Source: Bacteroidales bacterium (GTDB lineage: Bacteria; Bacteroidota; Bacteroidia; Bacteroidales; Marinilabiliaceae). Taken from it: DNA of 39,146 bases. Under the pieces are notes generated by a model, which made no database searches, had not been told where the DNA came from, and saw nothing but the letters and a program-made list of their open reading frames with translations. The position numbers were made by a program, and so were the translations under genes. Positions 9,601 to 17,448 of this stretch are shown in pieces. The DNA is taken from assembly GCA_022361295.1 (NCBI GenBank), contig JAKSBD010000043.1:1-39146 (forward strand), read 5' to 3'. The stretch's first letter is position 1, and each line of letters opens with the position of its first letter.

Positions 9601-11043
9601 GGAACAATAACAGACGGCAATGGCGCATCAAATGCCAGTCATACTTTTATTAATCCTGAGTTGGCAGCCATCTCATTTCAGCCTAAACTCATTGTAGAGA
9701 ATAATTACGGATGTAAAGATTCAAGCCTGCATTACTTAAATGTATTCCCAAAAGTAACAGCATCCATTTCGGATGGAGGAGCTGGCTGTACACCGTATTT
9801 TGAGAGTTTACTAAACAATTCTGTCGGTGCCAACCAGTTTACCTGGAATTTTGGCGATGGCAACACTTCAAATGGTTTTAACGGACATAACGAATACGTT
9901 AACAGCACGCTTGAAGATCAGGATTACCTGGTTGAAATGATAGCTGAATCGCCATATGGGTGCAGTGACACCACGTACACAACCGTAACAGCATACAGGC
10001 GCCCAGTTCCATCATATACGCTTACACCAACCGAAATGCAGATGCCTGAGTCAACAATTAACATCAACAACCAAACTCAAGGCAACGGATGGGATTACCA
10101 CTGGCAATTTGGCGATTCACAAAGCAGTGATGCGAAAAACCCTGGAAATCATACTTATGCAGTATCGGGAGAATATGAAGTATGGTTAAAAGTAATGGGC
10201 GAACACTGTGCTGATTCACTAATGCAAATGGTTACCATTTATCCTACATTACCAGCTCTGGATTATGGTCCTGATGCAGAGGGCTGCCCCCCTCTTGATG
10301 TTCAGTTTTACAACAACACAGTTGATGCGCATACCTATTTTTGGGATTTTGGTGATGGTAATGTTTCATCAGATAAGGAACCTGAGCACACTTACCATAC
10401 ACCGGGCAGGTACAACGTTAAACTTATGGCTGAAGGACCCGGCGGTATGGTTGAAGCCGATGATGTTGAAGTATGGGTTTATGACAGACCACTTGCCAAC
10501 TTTGAGGTTAGGCCAACTTTGGTTAAACTGCCTGAAACGGTATCGTTCATCAACCTGTCTGAAGGTGCAGTTAGCTATTTATGGGACTTTGGTGACGGAA
10601 AAAAATCCACTGATCATTCGGTGCAATATCTGTATGAAGAAGCTGGGGTTTACGACGTTACATTACAAGCCACCAGTGAGCAAGGCTGTATTGATGAATT
10701 CATTATGCGGGAGGCGGTTATAGCAGAAGAGGCAGGAAGTATCAGTTTCCCGAATGCGTTTACCCCTAACCCGGCAGGATCGTCTGGTGGACATTACAAA
10801 CCTGGTTCATCCGACAATTTTGTCTTTTATCCATTTGTGCACGAAGGCGTGGTTGAATACGAGTTGCGTATCTACACGCGATGGGGTGAATTAATATTCG
10901 AGAGTCAGGACATTAATATTGGATGGGATGGTTATCATCGGGATAAAATATGCCCTGGTGGTGTTTATATCTGGAAAGTCAGATGTCGTTTCTCAAATGG
11001 TAATATGGAAGTAAAAACAGGAGATGTAACACTATTCAGATAA
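6652..11043 (+). CDS. Large secreted PKD-repeat protein with gliding-motility-associated (type B) T9SS C-terminal domain
   Basis: Signal peptide; eight W-x-FGD[GS] PKD motifs; C-terminus SFPNAFTPN...YELRIYTRWGELIFES...GWDGYHRDKICPGGVYIWKV. Confidence 0.93.
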   Translation: MLMDGKIKAILIVLGILYPFLNGQSQECNVNVLTRGGPFTPYNLCAPVTVEWEPFYTLAEDISGRQVEFLFDWDDGNVEFITASLVDAAAKKWAVPVITHDYDSDQCHYNPELYIVVDGVICENSLRSETVIVWDTDDRNGGELSIDPRVFPICVGNSGGVTFMDNSQWNCVPPVEDDSPNNYKRWIQWIYGTNEGAANFIDNAEVSGVVRSYPYSGSIDVTSEPILAPTSPWNEALPIFVPAGRAVGDEFEVTLNNWNYCNPYDQGYPPITTTAIILIVPDPDGSITPVGPFCENDNPIILTPATPGGQWTGPGITDEWAGEFDPSVAGPGTHTIQYYVEDGNSCSATGTTTITVLDSPLANVSTGHEAHLCPGTQLQINGNPAQGLLPYTHLWTGDTGPLNDVNIENPLFETVVEGTYVLTYRVTDNNGCLDEQTITIGVDSVSIQFLNQNIILCSGVNQTLEPNPVGGSGTFVFHEWSGDRIDLLSATDIENPIFNSTTPGLYKYQYTVRDSYGCEDIDSVYVTVYEQPASQAGPNDNACGLAYELQAIPYVGVGQWSIISGPGAVSFSDINDPNALVSVDQYGDYVFAWAEDNNGCTDVDEVTITFIELPTPTIMNDADTCGLNYPLLANADIGVGIWKQISGSGTASFTDASLASTATTVSAPDIYEFAWVEDNNGCLAGDTVSVEFYPVPVASVEPFDDESCSPTEVAFSNTSTDADTYFWDFGDGYISNQSDPDHTFVNSTFSPVDYTIELRALNSYGCADTSQYNIRVLPTPIAEFENDEEPACSPLELEFTNLSEGAGTYEWIFGDGETSTAENPTHTYINSELYVQSYNVELIAGNAYGCRDTLDKYVTVYPLVEYGFDVSPVEGCHPLKVDMLAEPGAYSYKWEFGDGQSLDGANIATHIFENNESTPKEYTIKLHTSSVFGCRDSSEASVRVLPSPKSQFELSDNEGCSPFEVEFTNQSTGASSSTWVFGDGTITDGNGASNASHTFINPELAAISFQPKLIVENNYGCKDSSLHYLNVFPKVTASISDGGAGCTPYFESLLNNSVGANQFTWNFGDGNTSNGFNGHNEYVNSTLEDQDYLVEMIAESPYGCSDTTYTTVTAYRRPVPSYTLTPTEMQMPESTININNQTQGNGWDYHWQFGDSQSSDAKNPGNHTYAVSGEYEVWLKVMGEHCADSLMQMVTIYPTLPALDYGPDAEGCPPLDVQFYNNTVDAHTYFWDFGDGNVSSDKEPEHTYHTPGRYNVKLMAEGPGGMVEADDVEVWVYDRPLANFEVRPTLVKLPETVSFINLSEGAVSYLWDFGDGKKSTDHSVQYLYEEAGVYDVTLQATSEQGCIDEFIMREAVIAEEAGSISFPNAFTPNPAGSSGGHYKPGSSDNFVFYPFVHEGVVEYELRIYTRWGELIFESQDINIGWDGYHRDKICPGGVYIWKVRCRFSNGNMEVKTGDVTLFR

Positions 11044-12098
11044 TGAAAAAGACGATATATATACTATTATTCCTCATATCAGTGGTGAGTAAAGCACAGG
11101 ATCCGCACTTTTCGCAGTTCTATGCTAACCCACTATATCTGAGCCCTTCACTGGCCGGATCAACCGATGGCGGGCGTCTGATTGTAAATTATCGCAATCA
11201 ATGGCCTGAGGTATCAAAAGCCTTTTCAACATATGCCATATCTTTTGATAACTTTTTCCCATCGTTTAACAGTGGCATTGGATTTTATTTAATGCAGGAC
11301 AAAGCTGGAAGTGCAGGACTGACAACAACTAATGCGGCTTTTCAATACTCTTATAATCTAATTATATCGGATTACTGGCAGGTGGTGCCAGCGGTACAAT
11401 TTGCCTATGGTAATAAAAGCGTTGATTTTACAAAAGCAGTCTTCCCTGACCAGCCACCTCTTTCCGGAGGTTCGTCAGGTGCCTACAATCGCTTGTCGAA
11501 TGATCAGATTCATTATATCGATCTGGCAAGTTCGGTATTTCTATACTCTCCAAAATACTGGATAGGTGTGACGGTTGATCACCTGGCAAAGCCCAACTAT
11601 ACCTTCCTGAACGAAGAATCAAAAGCTGAGTTTAAATACACGGTATTTGGTGGGATGAATATTTGGAGTGAAAATCGCAGAAACAGGGCAGAGCGTGCCT
11701 TTTCAACCAGTTTCAGATACCAGCGACAAGCCGAATTTGAGCAACTGGACTTAGGTGTATACTGGCACAATTCACCTCTTGAAATTGGAGTGTGGTACAG
11801 AGGTTTACCAATTATCAATAAAGCAGAAGGAAGTGCTGCTGTTAACCAGGATGCTATTATTGCCTTACTGGCTTATGACCTGGGGCCCATAAGGGTTGGA
11901 TACAGTTACGACATTACCATTGGAAGCCTGGGGTGGTCAACAGCAGGTGCTCATGAGTTATCATTGATATTTGAATTTAATCAACGTACCAGATTACGCT
12001 CAGGCGGTCGTCGTCCGGCTGTACCTTGCAGTGAAAGCGCTAATCCGCTAAATAGTGTAGGAGGAAAATATACACGCAAGAAGCGTAAATTGTATTAA
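11043..12098 (+). CDS. PorP/SprF family type IX secretion system membrane protein
   Basis: AQDPHFSQFYANPLYLSPSLAGS N-terminus typical of PorP/SprF; start overlaps the preceding stop (TAATG). Confidence 0.95.
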   Translation: MKKTIYILLFLISVVSKAQDPHFSQFYANPLYLSPSLAGSTDGGRLIVNYRNQWPEVSKAFSTYAISFDNFFPSFNSGIGFYLMQDKAGSAGLTTTNAAFQYSYNLIISDYWQVVPAVQFAYGNKSVDFTKAVFPDQPPLSGGSSGAYNRLSNDQIHYIDLASSVFLYSPKYWIGVTVDHLAKPNYTFLNEESKAEFKYTVFGGMNIWSENRRNRAERAFSTSFRYQRQAEFEQLDLGVYWHNSPLEIGVWYRGLPIINKAEGSAAVNQDAIIALLAYDLGPIRVGYSYDITIGSLGWSTAGAHELSLIFEFNQRTRLRSGGRRPAVPCSESANPLNSVGGKYTRKKRKLY

Positions 12099-12180
12099 TA
12101 GATATAAATTACAGGACGCCGGACTTTAGGTAAAGCTTGTTAAGATGTTTGCAGTAAGGGAACAGTTTGTTGATAAAATA

Positions 12181-12585
12181 CTACCAGTTATCATCATCGT
12201 AATCTTCACGCTCAACCTCATCATACCACAAGCTTATTTCAACAGAATCGTATTCTGAGCCATATATGATTTTGTAAAAGGTAACTGTTACTGTTTTAGA
12301 TTCTTTGGAAGACAAATAACCGACATTAACGCTTTGCTTCTCAATCACAACATCTCCCATTTTAAGGCTTGCTATGACGGTAAGATTACAGGCATCTAAC
12401 TGACCTTTATTCTTTACCTTCACATCCATAACAGCCTTACCCTCTGTTATTTTCCTGATAGATGTTTGCTCAACCACCTTGCAATTGGCCTTGTGATGGC
12501 CATAAAGTGCTTCATCTAACAGACTTTCGCAAGATGTTAACAGCAGGGCAAGAAAAAGAAAGGGCATAAGGTTTAAGGTTTTCAT
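12181..12585 (-). CDS. Hypothetical lipoprotein
   Basis: Lipobox LLLTSCES; ORF with no recognised enzyme motif. Confidence 0.65.
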   Translation of the reverse strand: MKTLNLMPFLFLALLLTSCESLLDEALYGHHKANCKVVEQTSIRKITEGKAVMDVKVKNKGQLDACNLTVIASLKMGDVVIEKQSVNVGYLSSKESKTVTVTFYKIIYGSEYDSVEISLWYDEVEREDYDDDNW

Positions 12586-12830
12586 GTATTGTTAAGATTG
12601 GTTTGTAGTTAAGACAATCGTTATAAAGCAAACACTTAAGCTGCACTGGTAATTATAAAATAATCAATGCAGTTATAGCTATGATACACTTACTTCCCTG
12701 ACTAAACTTATCATATTTAAAACATTATAACCCTCATCTGAAAATAAAATTAGTATTATACTCATCATAAACTTTTTCCGTAGCTATGGCTATGCAAAAA
12801 GTTTCTGATAAATAGTGAATTCTGCATACG

Positions 12831-12854
12831 AAAAAAGGCTGCCTTTCGGCAGCC
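12831..12854 (-). terminator. Rho-independent terminator downstream of the Hsp20 gene
   Basis: GGCTGCC TTTC GGCAGCC stem with TTTTTT on the minus strand. Confidence 0.7.
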
Positions 12855-12959
12855 CCCAAATCACATCCATTATGAAAAAGTATCTCTATTTGCTTCTCTC
12901 CTCATTAGCAAAAGAAGAGAGTGGCAGAACCCGAGGCGAGCCCCGGGGCACTCTATTGA

Positions 12960-13400
12960 TTATACAATATCAATTAATCGTTTTGGCTTTGGCTTTGCCT
13001 CTTCTTTTTTAGGCAAAGCAATATTGAGGATACCATTCTCGTACTTTGCCTCAATGTTCGATTCCTTAACCTTATCCTTTGGTAATGAAAACGAACGTTT
13101 GAAGGATCCGTATTTGAACTCAAAGTGCGAATAGCCTTTTTCTTCCTTCTTATCCTCTTTAGTAGCCGCAATAGTCAGAATATTATTGTCAACCTCAACG
13201 TTAAAGTCTTTTTTATCAAAACCCGGAGCTGCTACTTCAATTGCAAAAGCATCGTCTGTTTCTCTAATATTTACTTTTGGGGTATTGTAATACTGCCCTC
13301 CTTTTGAGTAATCTGAATCATTCAATAATTCATTACCAAAGAAATGATTCAATAAACTTCCTGATTGTGGATACCTGTTGTTAAATCTTACTAATCTCAT
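12960..13400 (-). CDS. Hsp20/alpha-crystallin family small heat-shock protein
   Basis: PKVNIRETDDAFAIEVAAPGFDKKDFNVEVDNNILTI ... FKRSFSLPKDKVKESNIEAKYENGILNIALPKKE. Confidence 0.95.
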   Translation of the reverse strand: MRLVRFNNRYPQSGSLLNHFFGNELLNDSDYSKGGQYYNTPKVNIRETDDAFAIEVAAPGFDKKDFNVEVDNNILTIAATKEDKKEEKGYSHFEFKYGSFKRSFSLPKDKVKESNIEAKYENGILNIALPKKEEAKPKPKRLIDIV

Positions 13401-13693
13401 GATAAAATCTCCTATTATTTAAATTTTTAATTGTTTTCTGTTGTGTCTATCCTAGTTCAATGATGGTGCCAACAAGAGATATAAGCCAGATTGTCAGAAA
13501 CTTACCAAATCAACATGTCACATTGACTGCTTTCACCAAAAACTAACGCCATTTTGACATTAACAATTAAGTAACACTTGGTAATCTTTATTTAAACTAT
13601 AAATAACAAAGAGGTAACCGGCAGCTGATGCTAAAAGAAGACATTTGTGACCGTTATGAGAGTTATTTTCCTCCCAACAATTCCTGTGTGTAT

Positions 13694-13722
13694 AGAGGTT
13701 GCCTGGTGCAACCTCTTTTTTT
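13694..13722 (+). terminator. Strong plus-strand rho-independent terminator with no annotated plus-strand CDS upstream
   Basis: AGAGGTTGC CTGGT GCAACCTCT TTTTTT. Confidence 0.8.
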
Positions 13723-13859
13723 GTGGTATTTGATTATTATAAACCTGTTTTCGTTTTAAATTATCTATCACAGATCGAAATTTAATGTCGAGCTCAGCAT
13801 ATAAGATAATGTGCATTTACAAAAATGCATACTTCCATTTGTGAAAGTCCTTACTTCAA

Positions 13860-14000
13860 TTTCTAATACCGATCTACTATTCAATCCCAATGGCTATCGG
13901 GAGCGCCTTAAGTTTGTTTCACTTCTAAAAACACTATGAATATGTATCGGCATCATACCAGCGCATTTTAATCTTTAAATGGTATAAGCGGTATTAGAAA
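13860..14000. repeat. Candidate small element bounded by 12-bp perfect terminal inverted repeats (MITE-like)
   Basis: TTTCTAATACCG (13860-13871) and CGGTATTAGAAA (13989-14000); no ORF inside. Confidence 0.35.
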
Positions 14001-14031
14001 AAACATCAGTTTTTTTGAAGCGTTATGGCAC

Positions 14032-14060
14032 AAAAAAACCGCCCCAATTGAAGAGGCGGT
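14032..14060 (-). terminator. Rho-independent terminator downstream of the outer-membrane protein gene
   Basis: ACCGCC / GGCGGT stem with a U-tract on the minus strand. Confidence 0.75.
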
Positions 14061-14101
14061 ATATCATATAACAAGGTAAATATTACTATAAACTGTTAAG
14101 C

Positions 14102-14695
14102 TTAATAATCCCAGCTAAATCCGACATTGATACCTAACCAATTTTGTTTTGGCAGGTCTGATGACTTAAATGATGTACTGTAATCAAGGCTAATGGCAAG
14201 GCTTGTACGGTAATTAAATGGTATTAGAAATCCTGCTTTCGGAGCTAAAGACCACGTCCAGCCCTTATCGCTTGATGAGAACAAACCATTATCTATTCTT
14301 CGTTCCATATAGTAGGTACCGGCAGCCAATCCAACAAAGGGTCGAATTACTGCATCATCACTGGCAAAATAATACTTACCGGTAGCCTGAATTGGAATTG
14401 CATTCAGGTAGCGATACTGGTTACTTGTAATAGCGCCGTTCTCAAGGGCATAAGTATCTCTGTCCATGGCTTCGTAGAAAGTATTCCATCCAACCAGGAA
14501 TCCAACTCCTACACTTGGATTAACAAACTTTTCAAATTCAATATTACCGCCACGGAAACTGGCCGGGTTAATATAATCTTTGGTATCACCCATAGGGAGG
14601 GCCATACCATAATATGCATTTGTTTTGTTTTGTGCACTTACCCCAAGGCTTACTAACGCAAGTGCAACTATTAATAAAGACTTTACTAAATTCAT
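14102..14695 (-). CDS. Outer membrane beta-barrel protein
   Basis: Signal peptide MNLVKSLLIVALALVSLGVSAQ; alternating aromatic strands and terminal aromatic (GFSWDY). Confidence 0.7.
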   Translation of the reverse strand: MNLVKSLLIVALALVSLGVSAQNKTNAYYGMALPMGDTKDYINPASFRGGNIEFEKFVNPSVGVGFLVGWNTFYEAMDRDTYALENGAITSNQYRYLNAIPIQATGKYYFASDDAVIRPFVGLAAGTYYMERRIDNGLFSSSDKGWTWSLAPKAGFLIPFNYRTSLAISLDYSTSFKSSDLPKQNWLGINVGFSWDY

Positions 14696-14729
14696 TTCTT
14701 TCTAATTAATATGTTGAGGTAAATGTTAG

Positions 14730-15350
14730 TTAAAACGGTGCCTGATTAAATAATTCATCAATGCCCCTTTCGATACGATCACTTGTATACTGTTTACTTC
14801 CCTGCATCAATCCATCTAATACACCCGTGTATACTAATGGAACTGTTTCTTCAGATAGGTTTTTGGCTTCATAGTCGGCCATTTCAATAACTACTGAACC
14901 TGTTTTATAGCTATAGTATACAGGATACCAAGGGTAGTAACCACCCCATCCCCAATCAGGATACCAAGGGTACCAGCCACCCCACCAGCCACCGCCAGGA
15001 ATCCAGGCAGCACCAGAGTTATTTTGCTCAATAATTACAATGGCAACAGCCAGAGAAGTATCAGTAACTGCCTCAGTCATACCTAAAGCCTGCAGTTCTT
15101 TTGTTACCTGAGCTAAGATATCAGCATCGTGCACTCTGTCCGGATCATCAACCTCATCTCCATCTTTCACGTATAAGATTTCATCGGGCAACGCATAGGT
15201 TTCTCCACTTAAATTATTCCAGTCATATTTTGGATCAAATTTCGAAATGGACGTATCCAGTTCATCAACATACTCAGCCCCGCCCGGGTAACATGCATAT
15301 ACAGCGAATGCCAGAACAGTGACTAATAAAAAATTAAGTTTTGTTTTCAT
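14730..15350 (-). CDS. DUF4136-like lipoprotein with a Trp/Tyr/Gly/Pro-rich segment
   Basis: N-terminal signal with Cys (FAVYACYPG); WIPGGGWWGGWYPWYPDWGWGGYYPWYPVYYSYKTGSVVIEMAD. Confidence 0.7.
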   Translation of the reverse strand: MKTKLNFLLVTVLAFAVYACYPGGAEYVDELDTSISKFDPKYDWNNLSGETYALPDEILYVKDGDEVDDPDRVHDADILAQVTKELQALGMTEAVTDTSLAVAIVIIEQNNSGAAWIPGGGWWGGWYPWYPDWGWGGYYPWYPVYYSYKTGSVVIEMADYEAKNLSEETVPLVYTGVLDGLMQGSKQYTSDRIERGIDELFNQAPF

Positions 15351-15527
15351 TATAGATTGATTTGTTTAAGGTCAGATGAATTAACTATTCTAAAGTTGCT
15401 TCATCAATAAGTTTCTATTTAATAAGCTTTTCTCCAAATTCCGTTAAATTATTGAGCAAGTGTAAAACAAATATATCACCATTTTGGTTTATTTTAGCAT
15501 ATATTTAACCAATAACAAAATTAAACT

Positions 15528-15998
15528 ATGAAAAGATTATTGTTCATTTTAGGAATATGCTTAACGGTTCTTACAACTTCAAAAGCCCAAAGCACTGATC
15601 AGGAGATTGGTCTTATAGGTTCCATTTTAAAATCTGAGATCAAAGTGTACTTTGCTCAAAACATTGAATTATCAACCAGTGAAAATGAAGTGTTCTGGTC
15701 TATTTATGATCAGTATGAAACCGACCTTAAACCACTTGGCAACGAACGAATTAAACTATTTCAGTCTGTTGTCGATACCTCGGGAAAGGTATCAGCTGAG
15801 GTTCTGGATAAAAATATTGGCGAATTACATAAGCTGAATAAAAAGCGTCAGGATCTTAAATACAAATATTACAAACTACTGAAGAAGAAACTGGGCATAA
15901 AGGTGGCTGCTCAATTTTACCAGATTGATTCATTTATACAAACCAACATCAATGCTTCAATCAGTGCAGGATTACCTTTGATAGTACCTTCAGAATAA
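15528..15998 (+). CDS. Hypothetical secreted protein
   Basis: Signal peptide MKRLLFILGICLTVLTTSKAQ; mostly helical, charged. Confidence 0.65.
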   Translation: MKRLLFILGICLTVLTTSKAQSTDQEIGLIGSILKSEIKVYFAQNIELSTSENEVFWSIYDQYETDLKPLGNERIKLFQSVVDTSGKVSAEVLDKNIGELHKLNKKRQDLKYKYYKLLKKKLGIKVAAQFYQIDSFIQTNINASISAGLPLIVPSE

Positions 15999-16024
15999 TT
16001 TTTGAATAATGTTTATACAGATGA

Positions 16025-16055
16025 AAAAGACCGGTAAAACTGGTCTTTTTTTTTT
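16025..16055 (+). terminator. Rho-independent terminator
   Basis: AAAGACCGGT AAA ACTGGTCTTT followed by a T-tract. Confidence 0.8.
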
Positions 16056-16095
16056 GCAAACAGTGCAATAAGCAGAGTTTATAGTTCAGTTGATA

Positions 16096-17433
16096 TTATA
16101 TCACCCCCTGATCCATCATAGCCTCTGTTACACGCTGGAAAGCGGCTATATTTGCTCCTTTTAAATAATCGGTTTGACCATTGGGCTTTGATCCGAACTT
16201 ACAACACAAATTATAGGTGCGCTCCATAATATCCTGTAAACGATTATCTATCTCTGCTTCCGACCAGTTCACCTTCATATTGTTTTGTGCCAGCTCCAGG
16301 GACGAAATAACAACGCCTCCCACATTAGCTGCTTTACTGGGCACATAAACCAATCCGTTATTGGTAAAAAACTCAACGGCTTCTTCAGCACATGACTGAT
16401 CGGCACCTTCAATCAGGTATTTACATTTGTTCTTTATCAAGTATTCTGCTTCATTAATGCCAATTTCGTTCTGAATAGCACACGGAATTGCAATATCACA
16501 ATCTACTTCCCAGGGCTTTTTCCCTTCATAATACATTGTTCCGGGAAATTCAATTGAATAAGGTCTTATTAAGTCTTGTGATGTGGCACGCAACTCCAGT
16601 AAATACTCCAACTTTCTTTCATCAATACCTTGCGGATCGTATACATATCCATCGGGGCCTGAAACTGTCACCACCTTTGCTCCCAACGCAATGGCTTTTT
16701 TAATCACACCGTAAGCCATATTACCAAAGCCCGAAATGGCTATGGTTTTACCTTCCAGTGAATCATCATAACGCATTAACAGGGATTTAAGAAAGTAGAT
16801 AACACCATAACCATGCGATTCTGCTTTAAGCTTTGTCCCACCCCAATCGGGCGACTTACCAGTAAAAGTTCCATTATGCCTGTGCGAAAGCTTTTTAAAC
16901 ATACCAAACATGAAACCAATTTCTCTGCTGCCTACACCAATATCACCTCCCAATATATCAACATCATCACCTAAAACATCCCATAGTTGTAACAAGTAGC
17001 TTTGACAGAAACGCATAATTTCATTCTCTGATTTGCCCTTCGGATCAAAATTTGCGCCTCCCATTGCGCCACCCAATGGTAATGACGTCAGACTATTCTT
17101 AAAAACCTGTTCAAAAGCCAGCATCTTAACTGTTCCCAAGGTAAGAGCCGGATGAAAGCGCAATCCACCCTTATATGGTCCAAGTGCATTATTATATTGC
17201 ACACGATAGCCCCTGTTAACAATTACTTTTCCTTCATCGTTCAACCAGGGCACTTTAAACATGATAACCCTGTCTGGCTCTGTTAACCGTTCAAGTATAG
17301 CGGCATTATTCAACCGATAATCATCACTTATCCATTCCTGAACCGAAGTCAGAAATATACGCGCACCCTGAATAAATTCCGGTTCATTGGAATTATACCG
17401 CTGCAGATTGATTAAAAACTTATCTAAATTCAT
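16096..17433 (-). CDS. Glutamate dehydrogenase paralogue with Lys-to-Met change in the catalytic-lysine motif (candidate pseudoenzyme)
   Basis: [57 protein letters not shown] dinucleotide-binding motif. Confidence 0.9.
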   Translation of the reverse strand: MNLDKFLINLQRYNSNEPEFIQGARIFLTSVQEWISDDYRLNNAAILERLTEPDRVIMFKVPWLNDEGKVIVNRGYRVQYNNALGPYKGGLRFHPALTLGTVKMLAFEQVFKNSLTSLPLGGAMGGANFDPKGKSENEIMRFCQSYLLQLWDVLGDDVDILGGDIGVGSREIGFMFGMFKKLSHRHNGTFTGKSPDWGGTKLKAESHGYGVIYFLKSLLMRYDDSLEGKTIAISGFGNMAYGVIKKAIALGAKVVTVSGPDGYVYDPQGIDERKLEYLLELRATSQDLIRPYSIEFPGTMYYEGKKPWEVDCDIAIPCAIQNEIGINEAEYLIKNKCKYLIEGADQSCAEEAVEFFTNNGLVYVPSKAANVGGVVISSLELAQNNMKVNWSEAEIDNRLQDIMERTYNLCCKFGSKPNGQTDYLKGANIAAFQRVTEAMMDQGVI

Positions 17434-17448
17434 AATACCACTTGTTTT

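Noticed and set aside
10265-10723. 152-aa plus-strand ORF in an alternative frame
   Set aside because: Lies wholly inside the PKD adhesin gene in another frame; shadow of repetitive coding sequence with no recognisable motif.
12815-13012. 65-aa ORF MNSAYEKRLPF...MKKYLYLLLSS...
   Set aside because: Runs through the Hsp20 terminator hairpin and overlaps the Hsp20 3' end antisense; hydrophobic look is probably chance.
13631-13816. 61-aa minus-strand ORF near the orphan terminator
   Set aside because: Crosses the 13694-13722 hairpin and lacks any recognisable feature.
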